From Treponema sp. (lineage in GTDB: Bacteria > Spirochaetota > Spirochaetia > Treponematales > Breznakiellaceae): a stretch of DNA of 64,000 nt. The stretch lies in the NCBI GenBank assembly GCA_009777535.1, contig WRLP01000012.1:23389-87388 (forward strand), in the 5' to 3' direction. Positions within the stretch are counted from its first letter, which is position 1. Each line of letters opens with the position of its first letter. Shown here one piece after another: positions 8,995-19,233 of the stretch. Made by a program: the position numbers and the translations under genes. The notes under the pieces are model-generated. The model had not been told where the DNA came from, did not search any database, and saw only the letters and a list, made by a program, of their open reading frames with translations.

Positions 8995-9073
8995 CATGCC
9001 CTTGAGGGCATATCGGACTCATAGTGATTTGGGAGGGGAACTACAAATCCGACACCTTCAATATCGGTACAAT
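8959..9073 (-). ncRNA. candidate structured small RNA upstream of uvrA
   Basis: Between uvrA and the PEGA/FGE gene the minus strand can fold into successive hairpins: GATTTG pairs with CAAATC around a C-rich loop (TTCCCCTCC), enclosed by TCGGA/TCCGA; ATGCCC pairs with GGGCAT around TCAA; then the terminator hairpin at 8967-8994. In addition TGTACCG (9073-9067) is complementary to CGGTACA in the terminator loop, so an alternative pairing exists. The C-rich loop is complementary to Shine-Dalgarno-like sequence. The 5' end is not defined and no clear promoter was found. It matches no RNA family that I recognise. Confidence 0.35.
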
Positions 9074-9158
9074 GAATTATTTTCTTAATAAAAGAAAACA
9101 GTGAGTAACCATCACCCCCACTCCCCTTTTCGTCGTAAAACAGGTATTCTTTCCATAT

Positions 9159-12017
9159 ATGGACAAGCTGATCATCAAGGGCGCGCGGGAGCATAACCTA
9201 AAAAATATCGACCTGGAACTACCAAGGGATAAACTTATTGTTATATCGGGCCTTTCCGGCTCAGGCAAGAGTTCCCTGGCTTTTGATACGATATTCGCTG
9301 AGGGGCAAAGGCGCTATGTGGAAAGTCTTTCCGCTTATGCACGGCAGTTTCTTGGGCGCATGGATAAGCCCGATCTGGATTACATTGAGGGCCTGTCCCC
9401 GGCTATTTCCATTGAACAGAAAACAACCCACCGAAACCCGCGCTCTACCGTTGGAACTGTCACCGAAATTTACGATTACTACCGTCTGCTTTTCGCAAGG
9501 ATCGGCATTGCCCACTGCCCGCACTGCAACAGGGAAATACGTGAACAGCCGGCAGATTTGATTATCGAGACAATTCTGCAGTTTAAGGAAGGAACTAGGA
9601 TACAGCTTCTTGCCCCCGTTATCCGGGCCAAAAAGGGGGAACATCAAAAAATTATTGAAGATGCCCGCCGTGCCGGTTTTGCCCGTGTCCGGGTAGACGG
9701 AGTTCCGGTAAGCCTGGACGAGAGCATAAAACTTGACAAGCAAAAAAAACACACAATCGAAATTATAGTCGACAGACTTGTCATGGGGGCGGACATCCGC
9801 TCACGGCTGGCGGAGTCCGTGGAAACAGCCCTGCAGACCTCGGACGGCTTGCTGCTTGTACTGGTGGAAAAAGCCGGCGGCGGAAGCAGCGAACATTTTT
9901 TTTCGCAGAAGAATTCCTGCCCCGACTGCGGCATTTCAATTCCCGAATTACAGCCAAGACTTTTTTCGTTTAACAACCCCTTCGGAGCGTGTCCTGGCTG
10001 CTCCGGCCTTGGAGCAAAACTGGAGTTCGATCAACATCTTGTAATCCCTGACCGCGATCTTTCGTTTAACGAAGGGGGAATTGTTCCCTACAATCCGGAC
10101 AGCGCCTGGCACCGCAGCAGGTTCGAAAGCCTGGCAAAGCACTTTAAATTCAGCCTTTCGGCCCCGCTTAAAACCCTGCCACGAAAAACCATGGACGCAA
10201 TACTGCACGGCAGCAGAGACGAGATAAAGGTGCGTTATGTGAACCGCGAGGGCACCGGCCATTTTGAATACCAGTCAAAGTTCCCCGGAGTGCTGGAAGA
10301 CCTTAAACGCCGTTACCTGGAAACACAGTCTTCCGGCGTTAAGGAATGGCTGGAAAAATTCATGAGCCATAAACCCTGCGAGGACTGCGGCGGCAAAAGG
10401 CTTAAGCCGGAGGTATTGGGTGTAACCGTTGCCGGAAAAAACATCTGGGAAATTTCCAGGCTTTCGGTAACGGACTCCTTAAAGTTTTTCGAATTGATTA
10501 AGCTCGGAAAGAACGAAAAAAAAATCGCCTATCAAATTCTAAAAGAAATAAATGCAAGGCTTGGCTTTATGCAGAATGTCGGCCTGGATTACCTGAGCCT
10601 GGAACGCAAGGCTTCGACCCTTTCCGGCGGTGAGGCCCAAAGGATCAGGCTTGCGACACAGATCGGCTCCAGCCTTGTGGGGGTGCTTTACATTTTAGAC
10701 GAGCCTTCCATCGGGCTTCACCAAAAAGACAACCAGCGGCTTATCGACACATTGCTGCAGCTTCGCGATCTAGGCAACACCCTAATAGTGGTTGAGCATG
10801 ACGAGCAGACATTGCGCACCGCCGACTATATCGTCGATCTGGGACCGGGTGCCGGCGTTCACGGTGGTCAAGTAGTGGCACAGGGCAGCCCTAAAAAAGT
10901 GATGGAAGCGGCTGATAGCCTTACAGGCCAATTCTTGGCGGGAAAGCTCTTTATTGACGCTCCCAAACAGCGCCGAAAAGGGAGCGGTAATTATATCAGG
11001 CTTTCCGGAGTCAGCGAACATAATTTAAAAAACATCAATATAGAAATTCCTCTGGGTGTTTTTACTTGCATTGCCGGTGTTTCAGGTTCGGGGAAATCGA
11101 CCCTGCTTTCGGACGTACTTTATCCGGCGCTGGCTAACAAAATCTACGGCTCGAACCGCACCGAGGGCAGTTATAAAAAACTTGAGGGCACTGAATTTAT
11201 CGATAAGGTTATCGACATAGACCAGGACCCGATAGGCAGAACTCCGCGCTCGAACCCGATCACCTATGTCGGAGGGTTTACCGCCATAAGGGATCTGTTC
11301 GCAAATCTGGGCGAATCCAAAATGCGCGGGTACAGACCCGGACGCTTTTCCTTTAATGTCAAAGGAGGCAGATGTGAAAACTGCGAAGGTGATGGTACAA
11401 TAAAAATCGAGATGAATTTCCTGCCTGATGTTTATATAACCTGCGATGTATGCCACGGCAGGCGTTTTAACCGCGAAACACTGGATATTCGGTACAAGGG
11501 CAGGAATATAGCCGAAGTTCTGGATATGACAATCGAGGAAGCCGCAGTATTTTTTTCTCCAATTCCGCAGATTGCGCGCAAAATGGACACCCTGCTTTCG
11601 GTAGGGCTTGGTTATGTGAAACTCGGCCAATCGGCGCTTACCCTTTCCGGCGGTGAAGCCCAGCGTGTAAAACTCGCGCTGGAACTTTCAAAACGCTCCA
11701 CAGGCAATACCCTGTATATGCTGGACGAACCGACTACCGGGCTGCACTTTGCCGATGTAATGCAGCTGTTGGAAGTAATCCGCCGGCTTGTTGATCAGGG
11801 AAACACGGTTATTATGATCGAGCATAATCTTGACGTTTTGCTGCAGGCGGATCATATTATCGATCTGGGGCCGGAGGGAGGCGACAGGGGCGGAAAGGTA
11901 ATAGCATCAGGCACGCCGGAACAAATAGCCGCACATTCAGGCTCTTACACAGGCGCCTATATAAAAGATATGCTTAAACGTATAAAACAGCGCGGCAGGG
12001 TGAAAGGGATAAAATGA
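9159..12017 (+). CDS. uvrA: excinuclease ABC subunit A
   Basis: A full-length 952-residue UvrA, the damage-recognition ATPase of nucleotide excision repair. Two ABC ATPase modules are visible: Walker A '[14 protein letters not shown]' (about residue 31) and '[15 protein letters not shown]' (about 640), and two signature/Walker B regions '[12 protein letters not shown]...LDEPS' and '[12 protein letters not shown]...LDEPTTGLH'. Cysteine pairs for zinc modules appear as CPHC, CPDC, CEDC and 'CENCEGDG...CDVCHGRR'. The N-terminus '[19 protein letters not shown]' is canonical, which fixes the start although the ribosome site is weak. Its TGA overlaps the lptD ATG, so the two are translationally coupled. 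Confidence 0.98.
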   Translation: MDKLIIKGAREHNLKNIDLELPRDKLIVISGLSGSGKSSLAFDTIFAEGQRRYVESLSAYARQFLGRMDKPDLDYIEGLSPAISIEQKTTHRNPRSTVGTVTEIYDYYRLLFARIGIAHCPHCNREIREQPADLIIETILQFKEGTRIQLLAPVIRAKKGEHQKIIEDARRAGFARVRVDGVPVSLDESIKLDKQKKHTIEIIVDRLVMGADIRSRLAESVETALQTSDGLLLVLVEKAGGGSSEHFFSQKNSCPDCGISIPELQPRLFSFNNPFGACPGCSGLGAKLEFDQHLVIPDRDLSFNEGGIVPYNPDSAWHRSRFESLAKHFKFSLSAPLKTLPRKTMDAILHGSRDEIKVRYVNREGTGHFEYQSKFPGVLEDLKRRYLETQSSGVKEWLEKFMSHKPCEDCGGKRLKPEVLGVTVAGKNIWEISRLSVTDSLKFFELIKLGKNEKKIAYQILKEINARLGFMQNVGLDYLSLERKASTLSGGEAQRIRLATQIGSSLVGVLYILDEPSIGLHQKDNQRLIDTLLQLRDLGNTLIVVEHDEQTLRTADYIVDLGPGAGVHGGQVVAQGSPKKVMEAADSLTGQFLAGKLFIDAPKQRRKGSGNYIRLSGVSEHNLKNINIEIPLGVFTCIAGVSGSGKSTLLSDVLYPALANKIYGSNRTEGSYKKLEGTEFIDKVIDIDQDPIGRTPRSNPITYVGGFTAIRDLFANLGESKMRGYRPGRFSFNVKGGRCENCEGDGTIKIEMNFLPDVYITCDVCHGRRFNRETLDIRYKGRNIAEVLDMTIEEAAVFFSPIPQIARKMDTLLSVGLGYVKLGQSALTLSGGEAQRVKLALELSKRSTGNTLYMLDEPTTGLHFADVMQLLEVIRRLVDQGNTVIMIEHNLDVLLQADHIIDLGPEGGDRGGKVIASGTPEQIAAHSGSYTGAYIKDMLKRIKQRGRVKGIK

Positions 12018-15000
12018 TAATAATTATACTTTGCTGCCTGCTGTTATTCCCCATGCCCCTGCATGCACAGGAAGATACTGACGGCGAAAGGCAGCAATTT
12101 TTTTTGGAAGGATTAACAGAAGAACAGCAGCAAATTATTCAGGAAGAGCTGCCTGATGAACTGCAACTAACAGAGATAGAAGATATAATCAGTGATCTAC
12201 AGTCTTTCTTACCGGCAGAATTGACAAGCGAACAGCAGCGCACTGATCTGGAAATAAGAACTTCCAGTCTCAGTGAACTGGCAGCCTGGAGCCGGAGCCT
12301 GGGGCTTTCCGAAAGCGGTTCAAGAGAGGCTCTTACCGATCGATTGAGAAATTATTTTAGAATCCAGGTCTCCGGAGAACTGCCGGATGAAGACAACCGC
12401 AAGATATTAACGATAGAATCCGCGAGAACTACCGAATACTTCAGAATCGATGTGGTAGATGAAGAGTATGCAAGGCTTTCGGGGGAAGTACGACTAACCC
12501 TTATTGAATCCGACTCTGTGCACAGAATAAACGCATCGGAAATCCTTTTTAACCGTACCAGAAATATTATTACAGCAAGAGGAGGCGTGGAGTATATCAA
12601 GGAAAAAGAGGGAACTATAGAAACTTTCCGCGGTGAAAACATTACAGTCGATCTTGATAACTGGTCAAGTGTCTTTCTGGACGGTACTTCAGAGCGAAAA
12701 CTGGAAAGCGACGGCACGACATACCGTTTTTCGGGGACAGTAATTTCCAGAAATGACGAAGAAGTTGTTGTCCTTAGCAAAGCATCGATCAGTAATGCAA
12801 GCAATACGGAAGCCTTATGGTCGATAGATGCGACAAGGGTCTGGCTACTTCCCGGCTCTGACTTTGCCATTTTTAACGCGGTTTTAAAAGTTGGCGAAAT
12901 TCCCGTACTATATATTCCTTTTTTCTATTTTCCTGCCGACGAGGTAATATTTCATCCTGTACTTGGGTTCCGTTCAAGAGAAGGAACCTTTGTTCAGACT
13001 ACGACCTATATTCTTGGCAGGCCACAGTCCAACCCTTCCAGCCAGAGCTCATTAAGCAGGATTCTTGGAAGCTCAAGAGATTCCGAAAAAACACGGGAGG
13101 GATTATTTCTTCGCAGTACAGGAAGAAGATCAAGGGATCCGAATACTACAAGCCTTAAAGCGATGATTGATTACTATGCAAACCTTGGGGCATATTTCGG
13201 TCTCGACCTCGCCACTCCCAGACTGGGCGTTTTAAATTCCCTCGACCTTTCTCTGGGATTTGGAGTTTCGCGTACAGTCAGCCAGATAGGAGGAGGAAAT
13301 TATACGCCATACGCGCCAGATTTTGACGGTTCCAGCGACTGGAACCGGACAAACCTTTTTTCGATGGATGTACCGTTTCGCTACAGATTCAGAACACAGA
13401 GTTCCGTCAATGGCAGATACGGAAACCTGACGTGGAATTTTCCCTATTATTCAGACCCGTATGTTGACTATGATTTTCTTAACCGTTCGGAAGAAATGGA
13501 CTGGATGAACATGATCCAGCAGGGCGCAGCGCTCGAAGAACAAAACACAGCCTCTCAGAGCGAAATTCATTCATATTCCTGGCAGCTTAGCGGGCGCCCG
13601 TCTTTTTCATTTACAAAATTATCGCCCTATATTTCAAACATTTCCCTAAACAGTTTTACCAGTACGGTAGCATTCCGAACAATAACCCTAAGCCCAAATG
13701 ATCCGAATTTTAACAGGGATTCACCATCACGCGCCTTTTTTGCGCCTGATAGATATACCATCTACAGCGTTTCCGGCTCTGCTTCCGGAGCTCCGCTCAG
13801 ATTCGACAGCTCGGGCCAATCAAGGATGGTAAACCCTCCAAATAGAGATCAAGATCAGGAATTGGAAAACCCTCTGGAAAATATCGGAATACCAATATCT
13901 CCATGGGAAAGCGTAGACGACAACGAAGAATCAGAATCATCACCTGAAAATATTCTTACACCGCCAGTCCTTGACCAACGGTTTGAACTACCCAGAACCG
14001 GAAACGTAATATTCGGCATTGATTATCAATTTTCCCCGACAAGTTCTTCGGAGCTCCAATTCAGAATAAGCGAATGGAAAACTTATGACGAAGTGGACTG
14101 GTCGCAAGTACAATCAATATTGTCTACTTTCGGAGGAAATTCAAGTATCAATTTCACTGCAAATCACGGCGAGAGTCTTTATTCAAATACATTTTCCCTG
14201 TCAGGCAGCGGTTCATGGCGTCAATATAGTTATCTTGATGAGGAGGCCGAAGTTTACCAGACAGGCGGACAAACTGACAAAAGTAAAATAGAGCAGGCAA
14301 ACAGGCAGCAGTACAGCCAATCTTTTTACTCGACTTCCTACTCCAACAGCTTCACCCTAAGACCACTGTACCGGAACATAATATTCAGCCAATCAAATTT
14401 ACAGTACAGCTTCAGAGGTCTTTTGGCAAGATCAAATTTCATTGGAACCGGGGATGATCCCGAATGGGAGAATGTATTTGGTGCATGGGAAAAAGAAAAA
14501 CTGGAGGGGCATAGCTTTTCCACAAACCTTTCGGCCAATATCATGGATAAAGTGCAGAGCCTAAGCCTTAGTTCCACCCTGCCTCCCTTTGATCCAACAA
14601 TCGCGGCTAATGCGACATTCAGGGTATGGATATCGGATACCAGTGCCAGCATATCGATAACAAATCCAGGTGAAAGTGAAAAAAGAAAAATCCTTCCCTT
14701 TAGTGTAACCGAAACACTAAGGTTCGGGAGTTTTGGTTCCTTTGTACACAGTATGACTTTAGATCCAGAATTAAACAATGAGTTTACATCCATTACGACT
14801 ACACTATCATTATGGAATCTGCGCATAGCCTATACAGCCACCAGAATGGCAGGTTATGAACTCAGGTATGATAGCGGAATGCCACAGGGCTGGGTGGCCT
14901 TAAATACGGAGCCAGCCCTTAAATCAAAAGATGTTTCATTGTCATACAGTAAAAGTTTCCAGAGAATCGAAATTATAAAAGACCTTTTTAATATCTCGGT

Positions 15001-15484
15001 TAACTTCAACACGCGGCTTTTCTATGATTTACAGCGATATTCAAGCTCCAGCTTTACTTTTTCTCTGGGACTAAACATTGGCATAAGCAACTTCATGAAT
15101 TTATCTCTGAGTACGTCTTCGGAGAATGCCGTTATCTTTCGCTATTTTAAGGAAATGCCCGGAATGGAGGATTTAACATCCATGTATCCTGAAGGCGATC
15201 AAAACAATTTATTCATTGACTTATTTGATTCTTTTAATTTTGCAGACGAAACCAAGCGGCGAAGATCCGGATTCAAAACCAAAAGTTTTAATCTGTCCGC
15301 TACTCACCAGTTGGGTGACTGGAACGCGGTATTGGGCATTACAGTATCGCCGTATCTGCCGGCAGGATCAAGAAGCTATGATGTCAGTACCGATGTTTCG
15401 TTCCTGGTTCAGTGGGTGCCAATCAGCGAAATAAAGTCGGATATCAAGTATGAAAACAGAACCCATACCTATTTGGTAAAGTGA
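12014..15484 (+). CDS. LptD/OstA-like outer-membrane protein
   Basis: A 1156-residue exported protein with a cleavable signal peptide ('[18 protein letters not shown]'). After an acidic Gln/Glu-rich stretch there is a short SAP-like helix pair ('[19 protein letters not shown]', about residue 85-105). Next comes an OstA/LptA-like beta-jellyroll (about 135-280; '[20 protein letters not shown]' and '[20 protein letters not shown]'), which matches LptD's N-terminal domain, and then some 800 residues of Ser/aromatic-rich alternating strands typical of a large beta-barrel. LptD moves lipopolysaccharide to the cell surface. Treponemes generally lack classical LPS, so this homologue probably handles another lipid or glycolipid. 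The gene overlaps uvrA by 4 bp. Confidence 0.75.
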   Translation: MIIIILCCLLLFPMPLHAQEDTDGERQQFFLEGLTEEQQQIIQEELPDELQLTEIEDIISDLQSFLPAELTSEQQRTDLEIRTSSLSELAAWSRSLGLSESGSREALTDRLRNYFRIQVSGELPDEDNRKILTIESARTTEYFRIDVVDEEYARLSGEVRLTLIESDSVHRINASEILFNRTRNIITARGGVEYIKEKEGTIETFRGENITVDLDNWSSVFLDGTSERKLESDGTTYRFSGTVISRNDEEVVVLSKASISNASNTEALWSIDATRVWLLPGSDFAIFNAVLKVGEIPVLYIPFFYFPADEVIFHPVLGFRSREGTFVQTTTYILGRPQSNPSSQSSLSRILGSSRDSEKTREGLFLRSTGRRSRDPNTTSLKAMIDYYANLGAYFGLDLATPRLGVLNSLDLSLGFGVSRTVSQIGGGNYTPYAPDFDGSSDWNRTNLFSMDVPFRYRFRTQSSVNGRYGNLTWNFPYYSDPYVDYDFLNRSEEMDWMNMIQQGAALEEQNTASQSEIHSYSWQLSGRPSFSFTKLSPYISNISLNSFTSTVAFRTITLSPNDPNFNRDSPSRAFFAPDRYTIYSVSGSASGAPLRFDSSGQSRMVNPPNRDQDQELENPLENIGIPISPWESVDDNEESESSPENILTPPVLDQRFELPRTGNVIFGIDYQFSPTSSSELQFRISEWKTYDEVDWSQVQSILSTFGGNSSINFTANHGESLYSNTFSLSGSGSWRQYSYLDEEAEVYQTGGQTDKSKIEQANRQQYSQSFYSTSYSNSFTLRPLYRNIIFSQSNLQYSFRGLLARSNFIGTGDDPEWENVFGAWEKEKLEGHSFSTNLSANIMDKVQSLSLSSTLPPFDPTIAANATFRVWISDTSASISITNPGESEKRKILPFSVTETLRFGSFGSFVHSMTLDPELNNEFTSITTTLSLWNLRIAYTATRMAGYELRYDSGMPQGWVALNTEPALKSKDVSLSYSKSFQRIEIIKDLFNISVNFNTRLFYDLQRYSSSSFTFSLGLNIGISNFMNLSLSTSSENAVIFRYFKEMPGMEDLTSMYPEGDQNNLFIDLFDSFNFADETKRRRSGFKTKSFNLSATHQLGDWNAVLGITVSPYLPAGSRSYDVSTDVSFLVQWVPISEIKSDIKYENRTHTYLVK

Positions 15485-15498
15485 AAGCCCTAATGATC

Positions 15499-15526
15499 TT
15501 GACTTGCACACCAGTGGAACTATAGA
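15499..15526 (+). promoter_or_regulatory. candidate promoter upstream of phoH
   Basis: TTGACT (15499-15504), a 16-bp spacer and TATAGA (15521-15526) lie in the 60-bp gap between the LptD-like gene and phoH. AAGGGA before the start at 15545 serves as ribosome site. Confidence 0.45.
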
Positions 15527-15544
15527 CTCATGGTAAGGGACTAG

Positions 15545-16537
15545 ATGGAGGACGCAATTACCATAGTGCTCGACTCTGGGGACCTTCTGCCGGGGATTTG
15601 TGGAGCCAATGACGGGAACCTCAGAATTATTGAAAGTTCACTTGGCGGCCGTATCGCCGCCAGGGGTAATGAAATCCGTTTTGATGGAGGCGACGAGGCC
15701 GGCGTCAGGCGGTTCAAAACCATGATGGATGACCTGATTGCAACGGTCAGGGAAGGCGAAACCCCGTCGCCGGAATATGTTAGCGCTCTGGTCGGAAGCC
15801 TTATGCCAGCGAGCGCAAAAGACGAAAATGGATCGATGCCTGATAGTTTTGAAACAGGGATTGAAACACTAAAAGATTCGATGATACAGATACCCCACGG
15901 TTTCCACAGGGTGTATCCGCGGGGCAGAAATCAGGCCTTTTATATCAAGGGAATGCGGAATAATGACATCAGCTTCTGCATCGGGCCGGCAGGAACCGGC
16001 AAAACATATCTGGCAATCGCCGAAGCCCTGCGCCTCGTTCTTTCAAAAAAACTCCGTAAACTTGTGCTTACAAGGCCGGTAGTGGAAGCAGGTGAAAATC
16101 TCGGGTTCCTGCCGGGCGATCTAAGCCAGAAAATAAATCCCTATCTGCGCCCCCTTTATGATGCAATGGAATCCCTTGTTCCATACGAAATAATCCACAA
16201 AATGGAAGAAACAAGAGGAATGGAAATAGCTCCCCTTGCATACATGAGGGGGCGCAGCCTTAACGACAGCATGGTCATTCTTGACGAAGCACAGAACACA
16301 ACCAGGGAACAGATGAAAATGTTTCTTACAAGAATCGGCACAGGTGCAAAAGCCGTAATTACAGGGGATGTTACCCAGATAGACCTCGGCCGTAAAAGCG
16401 ATTCAGGGCTGTTACACGCCATTGAGATATTAAGAAACATAGAGGGGATTCACTTTACATTCTTGCATACAAATGATGTAGTGCGAAACCCGCTTATAAA
16501 AAAGATAATACAGGCATACGATGAAAACGAAAGATAA
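15545..16537 (+). CDS. PhoH-family ATPase
   Basis: A 330-residue PhoH-like protein. It has an N-terminal KH-like segment (about 1-70), Walker A 'GPAGTGKTYLAIAEAL', the family block 'LTRPVVEAGENLGFLPGDL' and Walker B 'MVILDEAQNTT', then 'GDVTQIDL'. PhoH proteins are predicted nucleic-acid ATPases and are often found with ybeY, as here, suggesting a role in rRNA maturation or RNA turnover. It is the first gene of the phoH, HD hydrolase, ybeY, tlyC operon and overlaps the next gene by 17 bp. Confidence 0.93.
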   Translation: MEDAITIVLDSGDLLPGICGANDGNLRIIESSLGGRIAARGNEIRFDGGDEAGVRRFKTMMDDLIATVREGETPSPEYVSALVGSLMPASAKDENGSMPDSFETGIETLKDSMIQIPHGFHRVYPRGRNQAFYIKGMRNNDISFCIGPAGTGKTYLAIAEALRLVLSKKLRKLVLTRPVVEAGENLGFLPGDLSQKINPYLRPLYDAMESLVPYEIIHKMEETRGMEIAPLAYMRGRSLNDSMVILDEAQNTTREQMKMFLTRIGTGAKAVITGDVTQIDLGRKSDSGLLHAIEILRNIEGIHFTFLHTNDVVRNPLIKKIIQAYDENER

Positions 16538-18014
16538 GGCTCCCGCTTCAGGAGCCGCAGAAATTTTACGAAAGGCGTTGAATCGTTTACGCCCGGGCCC
16601 TGCCGCTGTAAGCCTTGCCTTTTTTTTGGTTACGGTCTTTGTTGTGGTAACCAACATGGCAGGCAATGCGGAAAACGACATGAAGGACTATGCTATCGCC
16701 GGCCGCGCTACAGAAGCCGGATTTACCGCGCCATACATCGGCCTAATACTCCTTGTCATTATGTGCTACGCACTTTATATCTATCTGCGTAATAATCTTA
16801 TAATGGAAAAAAAATTGAGCAGCAGAGAAAATTATTTATTTTCGCTGCTTTCGTGTTTATACATAATCGCCCCGATCTTTCTGAAAAATCTGTTGATAAA
16901 TTATGAAGGTTTTCCGGTAACCCTGGCGTTTCCCACTTCCCTTTTGGTCATGATACTCGCCATTTTCATCGGCGCAAGGGCGGCCTTAATCATGGCCATT
17001 ACGCTGCCCCTTGGGGCTTACATCCTCGGCGCCATGGATATTAACTCATTTCTTATCGCGCTGATCTCCGGCATAGTCGCTTCCGCCGTATTAAGAGACG
17101 CCAAGAAACGCATGGACCTGATCAAGGCAGGCATCGTTATCGCGGCGTCAAACTGTCTGGCCGTGGTAGTGATTCTGCTAATCAGAAGCTCCGGCTTTGG
17201 TGAATATCCGGCGATGCTTTTTTGGGCTGCCCTTAACGGCATTTTTTCCGGAATGCTGCTGCTTGGCATTCTGCCGCCGCTGGAACATGCCCTGAACGCT
17301 GTTACGCCATTCAGGCTGATGGAGTTATCCGACCTTAACGCTCCAATACTGCGAAAACTTTTTACGGCGGCGCCCGGGACATACAGCCACTCGATTATGG
17401 TCGCTAACCTGGCCGAGCAGGCCTGCCAGGACATAGGCGCCAATGCCCTGCTTGCCCGTGTCGGCGCCTATTACCACGACATCGGTAAAATGGAAAACCC
17501 CGATTATTTCGTGGAGAATCAAACCGATCATAACAGGCATGATGATATAGCCCCAAGGCTCTCGGCGACAGTTATAAGGTCGCATGTTAAAGTGGGCATT
17601 GAAAAAGCGCACAGCCTCGGCCTTCCCGGCGCTGTAATAAATTTTATTGGGGAACATCACGGCAATTCACTCATTTCGTGGTTTTACAACAAGGCGGCCG
17701 AGCAGGAGGAGCAGGTCAATACCGAAGACTTTCGGTATCCCGGCAACCCGCCGCAGACAAGGGAATCGGCGGTTGTAATGCTTGCCGATGTTACCGAAGC
17801 CGGTGTGCGAACACTTAGCAAGCCAACAGCGGTAAAAATGGAAAAATTCATTCAGGGCTTATTTAACGCCAAGGTGGAGGGCGGCCAGCTTGCCGAATCT
17901 GAATTAACCTTCCGCGATTTGGAGACAATAAAGAAAGCCTTTGTTAAAGTTCTTACCGGTTATTATCATTCAAGGATCGAATACCCGAACCAAAAGGAAG
18001 AAGAAGACGAATGA
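16521..18014 (+). CDS. 7TM-HD phosphohydrolase (PgpH-like), short extracellular part
   Basis: A 497-residue membrane protein. After one N-terminal membrane helix (about 28-46) there is only a short loop, then six further helices and a cytosolic HD domain with 'GTYSHSIMVANLAEQA', 'YYHDIGKMENPDYF', 'HVKVGIEKAHSLGLP' and 'GEHHGNSLISWFY'. These are the metal-binding His/Asp residues of the PgpH class of cyclic-di-AMP phosphodiesterases. Typical PgpH has a large extracellular 7TMR-HDED domain between helices 1 and 2; here about 50 residues remain. It sits between phoH and ybeY, the usual location of this family, with overlaps on both sides. Confidence 0.85.
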   Translation: MKTKDKAPASGAAEILRKALNRLRPGPAAVSLAFFLVTVFVVVTNMAGNAENDMKDYAIAGRATEAGFTAPYIGLILLVIMCYALYIYLRNNLIMEKKLSSRENYLFSLLSCLYIIAPIFLKNLLINYEGFPVTLAFPTSLLVMILAIFIGARAALIMAITLPLGAYILGAMDINSFLIALISGIVASAVLRDAKKRMDLIKAGIVIAASNCLAVVVILLIRSSGFGEYPAMLFWAALNGIFSGMLLLGILPPLEHALNAVTPFRLMELSDLNAPILRKLFTAAPGTYSHSIMVANLAEQACQDIGANALLARVGAYYHDIGKMENPDYFVENQTDHNRHDDIAPRLSATVIRSHVKVGIEKAHSLGLPGAVINFIGEHHGNSLISWFYNKAAEQEEQVNTEDFRYPGNPPQTRESAVVMLADVTEAGVRTLSKPTAVKMEKFIQGLFNAKVEGGQLAESELTFRDLETIKKAFVKVLTGYYHSRIEYPNQKEEEDE

Positions 18015-18463
18015 ACACCGTTACGGTAAATGCCATGGATATAACACTGCCTGACTGGAGCGATTCCCTGCGCGCCTTTGTTACAAAAACGCTGGACAGC
18101 ATAAACAAGAACAACTGGGATCTTTCGGTACTTCTGTGCAGCGACAGGGCGATTAAAGAACTAAACACCCAGTACCGGAACAAGGCGGAAACGACGGACG
18201 TGCTTTCTTTCCGGCAGGATACGGAATTTTCCGATGAAGGGGGCCTTCGTTACCTGCCCGGCGACATAGTCATTTCACTGGACACACTGCGGGAAAATTC
18301 CAAAATTTACAAAATATCTGAAGATGAGGAGTTACGCCGGCTGCTGATTCATGGTATCCTTCATCTGGACGGCATGGATCACGTTAGTAACAACGATACC
18401 GAGCCGATGATTGTTTTACAGGAGGAAATACTGAAAAAGCTCAACGGAGAACACATTCTGTGA
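18011..18463 (+). CDS. ybeY: endoribonuclease YbeY
   Basis: A 150-residue YbeY, normal size, the metal-dependent endoribonuclease for 16S rRNA 3'-end maturation and ribosome quality control. The zinc site 'HGILHLDGMDH' is complete near residue 118, and 'TDVLSFRQD' and 'GDIVISLDT' match family blocks. The start overlaps the upstream stop (ATGA), and the stop overlaps the GTG of the next gene, so the operon is tightly coupled. Confidence 0.96.
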   Translation: MNTVTVNAMDITLPDWSDSLRAFVTKTLDSINKNNWDLSVLLCSDRAIKELNTQYRNKAETTDVLSFRQDTEFSDEGGLRYLPGDIVISLDTLRENSKIYKISEDEELRRLLIHGILHLDGMDHVSNNDTEPMIVLQEEILKKLNGEHIL

Positions 18464-19206
18464 AAAATAGTTTTCATATAAATTCCAGGGCGATAAAGGA
18501 CCTCGAGGAAGATCAGCAGGAAATGATTCGCGGGGTTGTAGAACTTTCGGAAACCACAGTCAAGGAAGTAATGGTGCCGCGCACGGATGTGGTTTTTCTT
18601 TCATCGGACGCTTCGAGGGAAGAAATGCTGGCCAGGATTGCGGAGAGCGAGCACTCCCGTTTTCCGGTGTACCAGGAAACAATAGACCATGTTATCGGGA
18701 TTCTTCATGTCAAAGATGTCCTTAAAGCCCTTATTCTGAACAATGATCTGAACATTAAAGCCCTGGTGCGAAAGCCGTTCTTTGTGCCTGTTTCAAAACA
18801 CATTGATGAACTGCTTAGGGAACTGCGCCGCAAGAAGGTACACATTGCCGTTGTCGTAGACGAGTACGGCGGCGTTTCCGGCATCGTGTGCATGGAAGAC
18901 ATCATAGAAGAAATCGTAGGCGACATTCAAGACGAGTTTGATAACGAAACAGAAGATATTATAAAACTCGCGGACGGAATTTGGCTTTGCGACGCCAGGG
19001 TAAATCTCGAGGATCTCACAGAAGAAACCGGCATTGAACTGCCAACCGGTGATTTTGACACCCTTGGCGGTTTTGTTTTTGATCTTCACGGAAAAATTCC
19101 TGCAAAATTCGAAAAGATCGAATACAGGGGCAATGATTTTATTATTCAGGAAATGGACGGACACAAGATTAATTCCGTAAAAATAGTAATGCAAAAAAAA
19201 GACTAG
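18460..19206 (+). CDS. CBS-domain protein of the CorC/HlyC (TlyC) family
   Basis: A 248-residue cytosolic protein. It opens with the family motif 'MIRGVVELSETTVKEVMVPR' (only part of the full motif is shown), has two CBS domains (about 30-150; 'FPVYQETIDHVIGILHVKDV' and 'VVVDEYGGVSGIVCMEDI') and a C-terminal CorC_HlyC domain (about 165-245). It lacks the DUF21 membrane domain found in larger relatives. Proteins of this type are linked to magnesium or cobalt efflux; the spirochaete name TlyC refers to a supposed haemolysin, which is poorly supported. It starts with GTG 18460 overlapping the ybeY stop. Confidence 0.9.
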   Translation: MKNSFHINSRAIKDLEEDQQEMIRGVVELSETTVKEVMVPRTDVVFLSSDASREEMLARIAESEHSRFPVYQETIDHVIGILHVKDVLKALILNNDLNIKALVRKPFFVPVSKHIDELLRELRRKKVHIAVVVDEYGGVSGIVCMEDIIEEIVGDIQDEFDNETEDIIKLADGIWLCDARVNLEDLTEETGIELPTGDFDTLGGFVFDLHGKIPAKFEKIEYRGNDFIIQEMDGHKINSVKIVMQKKD

Positions 19207-19233
19207 ACAGAGTAAAGGGAGGGGACTGATACA

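Noticed and set aside
8949..9194. Minus-strand 81-codon frame between the PEGA/FGE gene and uvrA
   Set aside because: It runs through the strong terminator hairpin, overlaps the uvrA start and has no recognisable protein features; a structured RNA explains the region better.
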